Assembly: GCF_030817215.1 (NCBI RefSeq)
Contig: NZ_JAUSZA010000001.1
Span: 4,934,501 to 4,998,500, forward strand
DNA: 64,000 nucleotides
DNA from: Paenibacillus sp. V4I3
GTDB lineage: Bacteria > Bacillota > Bacilli > Paenibacillales > NBRC-103111
Reading direction: 5' to 3'
Part shown: positions 15,571 through 26,600 of the stretch, one piece after another
How positions within the stretch are numbered: position 1 is the stretch's first letter
How the letters are laid out: the number at the start of each line of letters is the position of its first letter
The notes under the pieces: generated by a model
Database searches by the model: none
The model's input: only the letters and a program-made list of their open reading frames with translations
What the model was told of the DNA's origin: nothing
Position numbers and translations under genes: made by a program

Positions 15571-17370
15571 TTACCTCACCCCTTCAATTTTCCCTCCAAC
15601 TCTTACCATCGCCCCGCCATCTAGTAGGTTAACGGTTTGCAAGCACATATCTGAACGGTAAGAAATTTTCAACCTGAGATAAATATTCAATAGCCCCATA
15701 CCATCAAGCTGCAGGTCAGGAATTCGCCCAGACTGTTCGATTTCCTGAATCCGAGTATTGAACTCAGCCATGGCTATCTGATCAAATCCAGGTCCGTTAT
15801 CGGTGACTTCCACGAACCAGTGGTCGTTCTCCTGATACCCTCTCACCTTAATCGTCCATGGTGGTAACAGTTTGGATGAGTACTTTAGTGAATTCTCAAC
15901 AAGAGGTTGGATAATCAGTTTGGGAACGGGAATATTCCGCATATTCTCATTAATTTCTAATGTATATATAATGTTTTGTTTATGTCTTATTTTAATACAT
16001 TGCAGGTACTTTTCGGTATAATCTAGTTCAGTTCCTAATGGGACAAGAGATGAATTATCAGCGGAAATGTATCTTAACATAATAGATAAATTCTCGATCA
16101 TGTTTACGATTTGCTCATTCAAATTTTCCTCAGCCATGACGGAAATCGTAGTTAACGTATTGTATAAAAAATGAGGATTCATCTGTGATTGAAGCGCCAA
16201 CATTTTGGCTTGCAGCTCCTGTAATTGAGACATAAGCAATTGATCCATGGAGTCTTTCAATCGTTCGCTCATCTTGTTAAAAGCGAACTGCAAGCGATCA
16301 AGCTCATTTAAACCGCTGTTTAGTTCCAGGTGTGTATTAGAGGTGATGTCTACTAAATTTGTGGATTTCATAGTGGCATGCATTCTTGCTATGGGCTTTG
16401 TGATTCGTTTAGCTGCAAGGTAAGAAAGCGAAATAGCAAGCAGCAGAATGGCGACACTAACCATGGCGATTTTCTTGGTAAAATCATATAAGGGGCCTAA
16501 TAATTGCTGTTCGGAGACAATAAGAGCAATGTTCCAACCTGTGTATTCGGAATGAGAGATACTATAAATTTCTTTCTCATTTGTAATAGGGTTATGGATG
16601 TTACTCGTAGCCGAAAGGGAATTGGTTTGCAAAAGGCTAAAGTAAGAAATTAATTCCTTAGCTTTGGGGTCAATGGGATATATAATGTCCCCAACATCAT
16701 TATATACAATAACCTTTTGCCCGTTGTTGTGCTTCATGTAATCATTAATGTTGGTAAATAATTTGTCTGCATCTTGCTTGACTTCTACGATACCTTCTGG
16801 GGTATTATTTGCGTCAAAAAACAACCGAACCAGTGAGATGGAATACGCATCCTTGGAGGATAAAAATAATGAAAGCTCATCATCCTTCTCAGGAATTGTG
16901 ATGTATTTGCCTTTGGTATTTGCGAGCACCTCTTCATACCAAAGTTTATTAGGCAAGTTTATTTTAGTTCTCCGGTTGTCGATGCCGGATCCAAACATGT
17001 TTCCTTCTAAATCATATAAATTAATCTGCTTAACGGGGAGAGCAGGTCCATTCGCTGCAACTAAAATGTCTGCTAGATCTTTATTGTTATTGATCGAGTC
17101 ACCAGATCCCTCAGTGAATTTGAGGAATCTGTCTTTCACTAAATTGGAATATAAAATATTTAAGGATACAGAGTCAATTCTTTTTATTTCTAGGTCTAAT
17201 TTGTCCTGCATGGATTGTGAGAGATTATCAAGAGATTCAACAGCTTTTTTCTTTAATAAATCAGATGACCACATATAAAAAGGTGCAACCACTAACGCTA
17301 ATACCACCATGATGATTAAGGAATAGGTCTGAAAAAGAACGAATCGAATTGTACGTTTGTGAATGACCAT
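15571..17370 (-). CDS. Sensor histidine kinase, YesM type
   Basis: The 599-residue membrane kinase has a first helix at about residues 11-33, an extracellular sensor region of roughly 250 residues, and a second helix 'VSVAILLLAISLSYLAAKRI'. A HAMP linker follows, then the His_kinase domain with the phosphoacceptor in MNPHFLYNTL near residue 400, and an ATPase domain with QPLVENSLKYS and DNGPGFD. This is the YesM/LytS class that senses carbohydrates, often through a binding protein. It is transcribed with the YesN gene and divergently from the binding-protein gene at 17568, so the two are very likely functionally paired. Confidence 0.93.
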   Translation of the reverse strand: MVIHKRTIRFVLFQTYSLIIMVVLALVVAPFYMWSSDLLKKKAVESLDNLSQSMQDKLDLEIKRIDSVSLNILYSNLVKDRFLKFTEGSGDSINNNKDLADILVAANGPALPVKQINLYDLEGNMFGSGIDNRRTKINLPNKLWYEEVLANTKGKYITIPEKDDELSLFLSSKDAYSISLVRLFFDANNTPEGIVEVKQDADKLFTNINDYMKHNNGQKVIVYNDVGDIIYPIDPKAKELISYFSLLQTNSLSATSNIHNPITNEKEIYSISHSEYTGWNIALIVSEQQLLGPLYDFTKKIAMVSVAILLLAISLSYLAAKRITKPIARMHATMKSTNLVDITSNTHLELNSGLNELDRLQFAFNKMSERLKDSMDQLLMSQLQELQAKMLALQSQMNPHFLYNTLTTISVMAEENLNEQIVNMIENLSIMLRYISADNSSLVPLGTELDYTEKYLQCIKIRHKQNIIYTLEINENMRNIPVPKLIIQPLVENSLKYSSKLLPPWTIKVRGYQENDHWFVEVTDNGPGFDQIAMAEFNTRIQEIEQSGRIPDLQLDGMGLLNIYLRLKISYRSDMCLQTVNLLDGGAMVRVGGKIEGVR

Positions 17371-17517
17371 AGTCTCCTACTGAATAAATGGATAAGATTT
17401 TTATGTTTAGTTTGCGGTGTTTATAGTGAATTGTCAAAAGAAATTTGACGGAGGTAAAGAATGTCCAGTCATAAAGCACTGTAAATCCATGGAAGATGGA
17501 AATGAATTGCATATATA

Positions 17518-17532
17518 ATGAAAGCGTAAACA
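17518..17532. promoter_or_regulatory. CcpA-type cre site upstream of the transporter operon
   Basis: ATGAAAGCGTAAACA fits the catabolite-responsive element consensus WTGNAANCGNWNNCW at every fixed position. It overlaps the end of a TATAAT at 17514-17519, 36 bases before the binding-protein ATG, so CcpA binding there should repress the operon. Confidence 0.65.
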
Positions 17533-17567
17533 TTATCAATCACAAGTGAAAAGGGGAAACGAGACCA

Positions 17568-18920
17568 ATGAAAAAAACATTTACGGTGATTGTGTCGATT
17601 GGGATTATGGCGTCTATGTTAGCAGGATGTGGAAGTAAAGAGGAGACCGTAACAGCAGCAGCTTCAAGCAGTGCTACCAATAGTGCGAAACCTACAGAAA
17701 AGCCTAAAGAAAAAGTTACACTGACCTACATGGCTAGCCAAGATTGGATAAAGGATTCCGAAATGCAGCTCGCAAAGAAGTTTGAAGCGGAGACAGGCAT
17801 TCATATTGATTACCAAATCGTTCCAGCAGATCAGTATCAGAATATTTTAAAGACGAAACTCAATGCGAAGGAAGCCCCGGATATTTTCGGTGGACAGGAC
17901 GGACAGCTTGATTTGAACAATTTGTACGGTGTCGAAAAAAATGCGGTTGATTTAAGTGGTGAAGAATGGATAAAACGAGAAGACCCTCTTTTTGTAGAAG
18001 AAGGATCCTATAATAAAAAGGTGTATGCACTGACCATTTGGGATCCAAGTTATGACTGGGTTGTCGTATATAACAAAAAAATATATGAAAAGCTAAACCT
18101 AAAAGTACCGACTACTTTTGCTGATTTTAAAGCGGCATCAGAGAAGATCAAGTCTGCAGGCATGACGCCTATTTATGAACCAGTGTCTGATGGTTGGCAT
18201 CATGTGCTTTGGTTTCCTGAGCTTGGGGCTAAATACGAAGAAGCAAATCCTGGATTAACGGATAAGCTAAATAGTAATAAGGAGCAATTCGCGAACGTAC
18301 CGATTATGGAGCAGGCACTTACGCAACTCAATGAACTTGCGAAGTCAGGTTACATGGGAGATAACTACTTTTCAAATACGTACGCCGATACAGAAAAGAA
18401 CATGGCAAGCGGCAAATTTGCTATGACAGTGTATAATCTTGGGCTGCCGGCGCAAATAGAAAAAGCGTTCCCAGAGGTTAAAGCGGATACATTTGGCTAT
18501 TTCTTGATGCCGCTTGCTGACAATCAGATATTAAATGTGAACCCTGCTGCCCCAAGTAAATTTATTTATTCAGGATCCAAACATATTGATTTGGCAAAGA
18601 AATATTTCCAGTATCTTACGAAGCCAGAAAACTTGCAATTCTATTTGGATAACGAACCGAAGTTTTTAGCTTTGAATTTCAAAGATATTAAAAACCGTTA
18701 CACACCTGATCAAAAGGCATTCTTCGATACGTATGGCAAAAAACAAGGCACCGTGTATCAAACATCCATTAGTTACCTAAATCCGCAATGGATGGATATG
18801 GGGAAAGACATATCAGCGATGTTTTCAGGGAAAATGCAGCCTAAGGATATTTTGAAAAGCATCGACAAAAGAAGAAGCGATGCCGCAAAAGCAGCGAAAG
18901 ACCCTGCTTGGGCACAATAA
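17568..18920 (+). CDS. Sugar ABC transporter substrate-binding lipoprotein
   Basis: The 450-residue protein is an extracellular solute-binding protein of family 1 (CUT1 transporters). It starts with a lipoprotein signal ending in 'IMASMLAGCGSKEE' (Cys21), followed by a Ser/Thr/Ala linker and a periplasmic-binding fold, with AKKFEAETGI, 'APDIFGGQDGQLDL' and a C-terminal 'YFQYLTKPENLQFYLD'. It captures an oligosaccharide at the outer membrane face and delivers it to the permeases at 19015 and 19887. A cre site lies just upstream and the divergent YesM/YesN pair is the likely activator. The exact sugar cannot be told. Confidence 0.93.
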   Translation: MKKTFTVIVSIGIMASMLAGCGSKEETVTAAASSSATNSAKPTEKPKEKVTLTYMASQDWIKDSEMQLAKKFEAETGIHIDYQIVPADQYQNILKTKLNAKEAPDIFGGQDGQLDLNNLYGVEKNAVDLSGEEWIKREDPLFVEEGSYNKKVYALTIWDPSYDWVVVYNKKIYEKLNLKVPTTFADFKAASEKIKSAGMTPIYEPVSDGWHHVLWFPELGAKYEEANPGLTDKLNSNKEQFANVPIMEQALTQLNELAKSGYMGDNYFSNTYADTEKNMASGKFAMTVYNLGLPAQIEKAFPEVKADTFGYFLMPLADNQILNVNPAAPSKFIYSGSKHIDLAKKYFQYLTKPENLQFYLDNEPKFLALNFKDIKNRYTPDQKAFFDTYGKKQGTVYQTSISYLNPQWMDMGKDISAMFSGKMQPKDILKSIDKRRSDAAKAAKDPAWAQ

Positions 18921-18941
18921 TTTGTCGAAAGTATAAATCAG

Positions 18942-18982
18942 AACAGCCCAGTGGATAGGATAATGCCTCTTGCTGGGTTGTT
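18942..18982 (+). terminator. Intercistronic hairpin after the binding-protein gene
   Basis: AACAGCCCAG pairs with CTGGGTTGTT. There is no long T-run, so it is more likely to protect the upstream mRNA or partly attenuate the permease genes than to stop transcription completely. Confidence 0.55.
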
Positions 18983-19014
18983 ACTGAAGATAATATGGAG
19001 TGGAGAGTCCTACA

Positions 19015-19890
19015 ATGAACAAACGCATATATCCATTTTATTTTTCAATTGGCGCATTGGTGCTGTATCTGCTCTTTTTTGTAATTCCAGGCTTTATGGG
19101 AATTTACTTTTCTTTTACGGATTGGAACGGTTATAGCGAAGGAATTGAATTCATTGGACTTGATAATTTTCGAACGATCTTCTCAGGGAATGAGAAATAC
19201 GTATCATATTTGAATCATACAGTTACTTTCACGATAACAACGGCCATACTGAAAACGGGAATCGGGCTCTTCCTCGCTCTGATCTTAAATCATGGCATTA
19301 AAGGTAAAAATTTTCATCGTGTTGTTATATTTATGCCAGTTATCGTTCCTACTTTAATTGTAGGATTAATTTTTAAATCCGTATTGCATCCTGAAGTTGG
19401 ATTAGTCAATGAGTTTTTAAGATCCATCGGTTTGGGATCTTTGGCTAAAAGTTGGCTGACGGATATCCATTTGGCGTTTAAATCCATTATTGCAGTCGAT
19501 ACCTGGAAAGGAGTCGGTTATATCATGGTCATTCTGCTGGCAGGTCTTCAAGCCATTCCGGATATGTACTATGAGGCTGCGGAAATAGACGGATCCAATT
19601 TCTGGAATAAATTCAGGCACATCATTATTCCACTATTGATGCCAGCGCTTACGGTTACGACGGTTCTTAATTTTATATATGGATTCAAAGTATTTGATAT
19701 TGTGTACGCGCTTACGAATGGTGGACCGGGATACGAAACAGAAGTACTGTATACTGGTGTGTTTAAGGAATTTTCCCTCGGTCGTTATGGTGTAGGTACT
19801 GCTTTGTCTACAGTTATGTTTCTCGTTATGATCGTGATTGGCTTTTTTGCAGTCAAATGGATGAGCAAAGAAGATGAGGTGGGCAAATGA
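19015..19890 (+). CDS. Sugar ABC transporter permease (MalF/UgpA type)
   Basis: The 291-residue protein has six membrane helices and belongs to the CUT1 inner-membrane permeases. The cytoplasmic EAA loop that contacts the ATPase is visible as 'YEAAEIDGSNFWNKFRHIII' near residue 190. I chose ATG 19015, which is preceded by GGAGAG; ATG 19000 in the same frame has no better signal. The stop overlaps the next permease start by four bases (ATGA), so the two are translationally coupled. No ATPase gene lies nearby; such systems usually share an MsmX-type ATPase encoded elsewhere. Confidence 0.93.
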   Translation: MNKRIYPFYFSIGALVLYLLFFVIPGFMGIYFSFTDWNGYSEGIEFIGLDNFRTIFSGNEKYVSYLNHTVTFTITTAILKTGIGLFLALILNHGIKGKNFHRVVIFMPVIVPTLIVGLIFKSVLHPEVGLVNEFLRSIGLGSLAKSWLTDIHLAFKSIIAVDTWKGVGYIMVILLAGLQAIPDMYYEAAEIDGSNFWNKFRHIIIPLLMPALTVTTVLNFIYGFKVFDIVYALTNGGPGYETEVLYTGVFKEFSLGRYGVGTALSTVMFLVMIVIGFFAVKWMSKEDEVGK

Positions 19891-20708
19891 AGCTGAACAT
19901 TGTGAAGAATGTTTTGAAAAATATGGCTGCTTGGATCGTGAGCATCATCACGCTAGCTCCACTCCTGTTAATTGTGATTAATTCTTTAAAGGATAAAACG
20001 CAGGCCAGCTCGATGGGTTTTGATTTGCCTAAACAACTACATTTCGAAAACTTTCTGGTCGTTATTGAAAAAGGGAAATTACTTCGTTCTCTCTTGAACA
20101 GCTTATTTTATACCGGAGCTTCTACGATTTTATGCATTTTATTAGCTGCTATGGCAGCCTATATTTACGCTAGAAATCGTTCAAGATGGAATCGCTTTTT
20201 TTACTATTTCTTAATTTTAGGCATTGCCATACCAATCAATTATTTTACATTAACCAAGATGATGCAAATGACTCATTTGATGAATACGCAAATCGGAATT
20301 ATTATTCTGTACGCAGTCGTGCAACTTCCTTTCAGTGTATTTATTTTATATGGATTTGTGGGAACTGTCCCCAAAGAACTCGACGAATCCGGTATTATTG
20401 ATGGTTGCAGCCCACTAAAGCTATTCTTCTCCATCATATTTCCATTATTAATGCCTGCTGTAGTGACAACATTTATTCTGGCTTTCATTAATTCATGGAA
20501 TGAATTCTTACTTCCGCTTTACTTCTTAAACAATGCCAAACAGTGGCCCATGACGTTATCCGTCTATAATTTCTTCGGCCAATATCAAATGGACTGGAAT
20601 CTAGTTAGTGCTGATATTGTAATGACCTGTCTGCCTGCTGTTATTTTGTATTTATTAGGTCAGCGATACATTATTTCAGGTATGACATCTGGCTCGGTAA
20701 AAGGTTAG
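19887..20708 (+). CDS. Sugar ABC transporter permease (MalG/UgpE type)
   Basis: The 273-residue protein is the second CUT1 permease, with six helices. The EAA-type loop is seen as 'KELDESGIIDGCSPLKLFFS' with IIFPLLMPA following. The start lies in an ATGA overlap with the preceding permease. The GH31 gene starts 33 bases after its stop and is probably in the same transcript, which suggests the imported sugar is cleaved by that enzyme. The length and helix pattern are normal for the family. Confidence 0.93.
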   Translation: MKLNIVKNVLKNMAAWIVSIITLAPLLLIVINSLKDKTQASSMGFDLPKQLHFENFLVVIEKGKLLRSLLNSLFYTGASTILCILLAAMAAYIYARNRSRWNRFFYYFLILGIAIPINYFTLTKMMQMTHLMNTQIGIIILYAVVQLPFSVFILYGFVGTVPKELDESGIIDGCSPLKLFFSIIFPLLMPAVVTTFILAFINSWNEFLLPLYFLNNAKQWPMTLSVYNFFGQYQMDWNLVSADIVMTCLPAVILYLLGQRYIISGMTSGSVKG

Positions 20709-20741
20709 TGGATACATATTTCTTTGACAAGGAGAATCATG

Positions 20742-23189
20742 ATGCAAATCATTCGACATATTGTGCAGACAGATCGTCTGCTTTTAGAAACGACAAGCGG
20801 AAGAATCATGCTCGTGCCTTATTCCAACAAGATCATTAGGATTCGATATACATTGGATGCTGAATTTAGTACCCAAGAAAGTCTAATGATTACAGGCTTG
20901 CCTGATCCGAAGATTGCCTTCACCGTAGAAGATCGGGATAGCCATTTATTAGTTTCAACGGCTGATCTGACAATCCGTATCTTAAAGAAGACGGGGGCTT
21001 TTACATATCTGGATGCGTCAGGTGCTGTATTAACCAAAGAGCCAGATCGTAGAGGCAAAACGCTTGTCCCCATGGATGTTACGAAATCCGTGTTTGATGA
21101 ATCCGCCAATTTTGAAGCTGGACAGGGAGCCGATGGCCTGCGTGTCCGAGCCGACAACGTGACCAAAGTGAGAGATCGAAAAGCATTTCATACAAAGCTT
21201 GAGTTTGAATGGATGGAAGATGAGGCTTTATACGGCTTGGGTTCGCACGAAGAAGGCGTAATGAATTTGCGGGGAACGCATCAATACTTATATCAACAAA
21301 ATATGAAGGCGGTTGTTCCCGTTCTTGTTTCTACGCGTGGATACGGCATTGTAGTGGACAGCTATTCCATGATGACGTTTCGTGATGATGCTTTTGGTTC
21401 CTATTTATGGACTGAAGTGGACGATGAAATGGATTATTATTTCATTCATGGTCCGGAGATGGACAGTATCGTGTATGGGATCCGTCAATTAACTGGAAAA
21501 GCGCCGATGCTGCCCAAGTGGTCGTTCGGTTATGTCCAGTCCAAAGAACGTTATACGTCGCAAGAAGAATTGATAGCCGTTGTTCGCGAGTATCGTGAAC
21601 GGGGACTGCCGCTTGATTGCATTGTGCTGGATTGGAAGTCCTGGACTGGGGAACTCTGGGGTCAGAAAACGCTCGATCCTGAGCGTTTCCCTGATCCGAA
21701 AGCCATGGTGGAAGAGCTTCACGGGATGAATACGCGATTGATGGTTTCGATCTGGCCCATTATGAATCCACAGAGCGATAACAATAAGGAAATGAATGAA
21801 AATGGATGTTTGCTTGGAAATCAGGCAACGTATGACGCTTTTCAGGAAAAAGGTAGACAATTGTACTGGAAGCAGGCAAATGAGGGTCTTTTTGCACATG
21901 GCATTGATGCTTGGTGGTGTGATTGCACAGAGCCTTTCGAAGCAGATTGGCATGGATCTATCAAGCCTGAGCCAGAACAACGGATGCAGATTAACACAGA
22001 AGAAGCGAAGCTTTATCTTGATCCGGAGTTCATTAATGCTTATTCCTTGCTACATTCTAAAGGCATTTATGAAGGACAACGCCGAACCACTGAGAGCAAA
22101 CGGGTCGTAAATCTGACACGTTCAGCTTATGCAGGTCAGCATCGTTATGGAACGGTAACATGGTCGGGAGACATTGCGGCAAATTGGGAGACGCTGCGGA
22201 AGCAAATCCCCGCTGGATTGAATTTTTGCGCAACAGGATCGCCATATTGGACCGTGGATATCGGAGCTTTCTTTGTCCAGAATAAACCTGACCTGTGGTT
22301 TTGGAATGGGGATTACGACGCAGGCGCCCAGGATATGGGGTACCGAGAATTGTATGCCCGCTGGTTCCAGTACGGTTCGTTTCTTCCTATGTTCCGTTCC
22401 CATGGAACGGATACCCCAAGGGAGGTATGGAGATTTGGTGAGCCAGGTGAGCCTGTATACGATGCCATTGTAAAATTCCTCCGCCTTCGATACGAATTAA
22501 TGCCATACATTTATTCCTTATCTGCCCACGTTCATCAACATGATTATACCTTAATGCGAGCGTTGTCATTTGACTTCAGGCACGATCCGAACACGTATAA
22601 CATTGGAGATCAGTTTATGTTTGGTCCTGCTTTTTTAGTAAATCCAGTCACTGAGCCCATGTACTACAATAGTAATTCTGAAGTGCTAGAAGGTGTGAAG
22701 AAAACCAGAGATGTTTATTTGCCAACAGGAACGGCGTGGTACGATTTCTGGACCAGTCGCATCTTTGAAGGTGGGCGAATGATAGAAGCTGAGGCTCCAC
22801 TTGACCGTATACCGCTTTATGTGAAGGCTGGATCGATCGTGCCTATGGGCGGGAGTATTCAGTTTGCTGAAGAACGTACTGATGATAATAGACACATTCG
22901 TGTCTACACGGGGCAACACGTTTCATTCGATTACTATGAAGACGAAGGAGACAATTATAACTATGAAAAGGGTGTTTATGCTTTAATTCCTATGGTGTGG
23001 GATGAGGAGAACCGAACTTTCATTATCAAAGAGCGGGAAGGCACTTATCCCGGGATGAGCACAAATCAGTCATTTAACATAACATTTTTTGGTGTTAATG
23101 ATGGTGATGGATCTCTCAAAGAGGCAGAGAAGAAAACGCAAATTCACTACACAGGAAACTACATAGAAATCACGCTAAAAGACTTGTAA
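20742..23189 (+). CDS. Glycoside hydrolase family 31 (alpha-xylosidase/alpha-glucosidase-like)
   Basis: The 815-residue protein is a GH31 retaining alpha-glycosidase. After an N-terminal beta domain the TIM barrel contains 'LDCIVLDWKSWTGELWGQ', the nucleophile Asp in GIDAWWCDCTEPF, and the acid/base Asp in VTWSGDIAANW. 'WFQYGSFLPMFRSHGTDTPR' completes the active site, followed by C-terminal beta domains. There is no signal peptide, so it acts in the cytosol on imported oligosaccharides. AAGGAG lies 7 bases before ATG 20742; the adjacent ATG 20739 is an alternative. Position behind two permeases supports an alpha-linked substrate such as a xyloglucan or glucan fragment. GH31 covers several specificities. 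Confidence 0.92.
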   Translation: MQIIRHIVQTDRLLLETTSGRIMLVPYSNKIIRIRYTLDAEFSTQESLMITGLPDPKIAFTVEDRDSHLLVSTADLTIRILKKTGAFTYLDASGAVLTKEPDRRGKTLVPMDVTKSVFDESANFEAGQGADGLRVRADNVTKVRDRKAFHTKLEFEWMEDEALYGLGSHEEGVMNLRGTHQYLYQQNMKAVVPVLVSTRGYGIVVDSYSMMTFRDDAFGSYLWTEVDDEMDYYFIHGPEMDSIVYGIRQLTGKAPMLPKWSFGYVQSKERYTSQEELIAVVREYRERGLPLDCIVLDWKSWTGELWGQKTLDPERFPDPKAMVEELHGMNTRLMVSIWPIMNPQSDNNKEMNENGCLLGNQATYDAFQEKGRQLYWKQANEGLFAHGIDAWWCDCTEPFEADWHGSIKPEPEQRMQINTEEAKLYLDPEFINAYSLLHSKGIYEGQRRTTESKRVVNLTRSAYAGQHRYGTVTWSGDIAANWETLRKQIPAGLNFCATGSPYWTVDIGAFFVQNKPDLWFWNGDYDAGAQDMGYRELYARWFQYGSFLPMFRSHGTDTPREVWRFGEPGEPVYDAIVKFLRLRYELMPYIYSLSAHVHQHDYTLMRALSFDFRHDPNTYNIGDQFMFGPAFLVNPVTEPMYYNSNSEVLEGVKKTRDVYLPTGTAWYDFWTSRIFEGGRMIEAEAPLDRIPLYVKAGSIVPMGGSIQFAEERTDDNRHIRVYTGQHVSFDYYEDEGDNYNYEKGVYALIPMVWDEENRTFIIKEREGTYPGMSTNQSFNITFFGVNDGDGSLKEAEKKTQIHYTGNYIEITLKDL

Positions 23190-23219
23190 GATGCGTTTTT
23201 TGGAAAAAAAGGGGGATAG

Positions 23220-23300
23220 ATGGATATAAATGAAAACGAACATAACGAAATGCATGAATGTAAGCCTACAAGTATGACACAGGCGATACTGGATGGATAA
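23220..23300 (+). CDS. Possible 26-residue peptide or truncated gene start
   Basis: AAAGGGGGATAG precedes an ATG at 23220 that opens 26 codons, MDINENEHNEMHECKPTSMT and six more. The strong ribosome-binding site suggests the 5' end of a gene that was truncated by rearrangement. The rest of the 23301-23696 gap holds a terminator and the leader of the next gene. Confidence 0.3.
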   Translation: MDINENEHNEMHECKPTSMTQAILDG

Positions 23301-23429
23301 ACCTTGATAATATATGGGTTCAGTAATCGCAGCTAAATGGCAACAATGATTTCAGTATGGTCGTAATGTAAGAACCAGTAAAGGATTGAACGGGCAGAAA
23401 AGAGAGATTTAAACTTCTATTGGTATTAC

Positions 23430-23466
23430 GCTCAAGTAATTTACCAAATTGTACTTGGGCTTTTCC
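23430..23466 (+). terminator. Terminator of the transporter/GH31 operon
   Basis: GCTCAAGTA pairs with TACTTGGGC (one G-T) and is followed by TTTTCCTT. Confidence 0.7.
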
Positions 23467-23696
23467 TTGTCTTACCTTGGAATTCTAATACTATGTCCAA
23501 TCAATGTTCCTACAAAATTCCTTCTGGCCGTATTATTGTCTCTGTACGAAATAGTCGTGAAAAACTACAATGAACTCAGAAATGATATCGCTTACAAAAC
23601 ACTGTTAAGTTCGTAATGGAAGGGGGTGATTCGAACAAAACTCCTACTGGCGTGCTATCCAGAACAGTTTATAAATTTCAAATCCAAGGAGGTTTT

Positions 23697-26600
23697 ATGA
23701 AAGTGAGAAAAAGAGCATTCATTTGGATTATGACTTTGGTAATGGTATTTTCCATGATACCATTTTCAGGGTCGGTAGTCGCGGCTGCCAGTGCGCCAAG
23801 TGCAACTATCTATGTTGCTACAAATGGCAATGATAACACAGGTGACGGAACACAAGCAAAGCCGTACAAAACGCTTGCCAAGGCAAAAACAGTAGTAAGG
23901 ACTCTGCCTAAGACCGGCGGTGATATCGTCGTTCAAATTGCGGATGGATATTATTCGCTTGATGAAACCCTAGTTTTTAACAAGGATGATTCCGGAAGTG
24001 CAAGTAGCACGATTCTCTATGAGGCGGCGCCGGGTGCGAAGCCGGTAATCAGCGCCGGTGAAATGTTGAAAAAAGGCGTATGGACAGAAGCTGTTGGCCT
24101 TACCCAGACTGGCGGTTTAAAGGCGTATAAAACGACCCTTAACCGGAGCGATAAGTTACGCGCGATCTATGTAAACGATAAGATCGCCAATATGACGCTG
24201 AGCTCGCAAATAGGTTCGGCCAACAGAACCGTCACCGGCACCCCCACAGCCAGCTTTACCGCTGCCAATAACCCTTGGGCGTGGCAGAACGGCAGCAACA
24301 TCCGGGCGGCTATCGTATTCGATGCCAGCGTAGGTCTGACGACGGCAACGAAAAACCCCCAAAACATCGAAGCCGAAAGCGTGGGCGGCTCCACCGCCAG
24401 ATGGGCGAGGCCTTTTGTCACCTTCGCGTCGATCGAACAGGCGCCGGCAGCCAGCAGCAAGCCCGGCGGTGTCATGCTCCGGTTCCAGATGCCGTATGGG
24501 GCGATTTCACAGTCTTTGGGTAATAACACGCAATACAATCCAGATAACAATCAAGTAATCCGCAACGCTTTCGAGTTCTTCAACAAACGCGGAGATTTCT
24601 ATTTCGACCAGGCGGAAAGCACGCTTTATTACATCCCGCTTGTAGGCGAGGATATCAATACCGCCGACGTGGTCATTCCAAGGCTTGAGAAGGTCCTCGA
24701 CATAAGAGGGATCCCTGTTGGAGATCGGTTGAACCCTGTTGAGGGCTCGGATAATGGACGTGTCAAAAACATAACCTTCAATGGGCTGAAGTTTGCCCAT
24801 ACCGACTACAAACTGTATGAACTGACGGGCACATATACACTTAGCGACGGATCCGGTCCGGTAACGACCACTTCCCGCGGCTACGCGTCCGTTCAGGGCT
24901 CTATCGTGAACACAGTTTACTTCCCCAGCAGCATAAACTGGCATGAGACTTTCTACCGAGGGTATGACATACCGCCGGCAGCGGTAATGATCAACGCGGC
25001 GAGGAACATCAAAGTTCTGAACGGCGAGATCGGGCTTACCGGATTTAATGGCATCCATGTGGAAAACGATGTCAAGGATATCGAAGTCACGGGCAACTAT
25101 ATCGCAAATACGCTCGCTTCCGGCGTTGTAATCGGACATCCGCAGCATATCTATGAAAACGATGAGCCGATTAAGCATGAATCTAGCACGTCAATAAAGG
25201 ACTGGGCCGGCGTTGATAAGGAAAAATTTAAGGCGGGTACGGAAGCCGTGCCGGAGAATATTTATATTACAAATAACTTTTTGTACAGGAACTGCTACGG
25301 ATTCCCGGGCGCCAACTCACTAACCTCTTTCTACACAACTAACATGCAGGTACTGCACAACTACATTTATGACTCCACTTACGGCGCCATGAGCATCGGC
25401 TGGGGCTGGGACGAATACGATGGGTTCGGCTTTACCGCCCAAGGTACCAACAAGAACGGCGGCCCTTACCAAGGTACGCATGAAACGAGTCTCGCGAGGT
25501 CTCCAGTGATCACTACGACCTCCAGGAATAACAAAATAAACTATAACCGGGTAGAGGAAATTTGCACGGTAGTTAACGACTCCGGAGCCATTTACTCACT
25601 GGGACGGCAGGGCGATCCGGGTAAATTGCCGGGCGGAGGGACATGGGACACCATCAACAATTTGACAAACAACCCCGTCACCGACAAGAATAGTAACTGG
25701 CATTCTGACAACTGGACGAATTTCACTGAGATGAACTACAACTTCCTTGACCCGAATCCAACTGGCAAACCCACGACCTCCAACAACTGGACGAACGGGT
25801 TCCATCCCGACGAAGGCAGCACGTTCATCAAGATGATAGGCAACGTCGTGCAGTCAAAGCTCTCCCATGCCGTCGGACAGAGCCGTCTTTTTGAGTTTAA
25901 CAACTGGAAGCGCAAAAGCGATATGATTGCCGTCGAAGGTTACGTGGACGGGAATAACGATCAGAATGGCGGCCCTAGGATTACTTACAACAATTACAAA
26001 AGCGAAGCCCGCATTTGGCCGGTTAAGGGCAACGAAATCGTTTTGAATTCGGGTCTTACCAACGAATACACTCATATGATCCCAAGAAGCCTCATTGCCG
26101 ATACCGAGTTTGAGCTGGCTTCCAACGTCATCGTGGGTGTAGGCGGTAAAAATGTGAGCCGCAGGGGTCTGCTAAAAGCTGAAGACACTGTTTGGCTCGC
26201 GCCCGCGAACACAACTGTCTTTAAAGAAGGCATTACTATGACAAAAGCTGCCGGCAACGCAAAGACAGTCAACACTCCACCTGCCGCAGGACAATACAAA
26301 CTATATATCGTATATGGAGACGGCAGAAACACGGCCACTTCCAAGTATACGCTATACGTCGACGCGAGCGAGTCAGCAACCAATGTGGAAAATGGGAAAA
26401 GCTACGAAGTTTCAGCGGTACGGCCACTTAAACTGACTTTGAGTAATGAATACACCTTTACGCTTAACGGCAAGCCCGTGGCGAATGGGTACGAAATCCG
26501 CACCGCAGGAAGCTGGACCTTGGTAGGCAGCACTTCGACGCCTTCAATAACCCTCAACTTTACCACCACAGTATCGGTGGCAAATAGGCTGCTCCCGGCT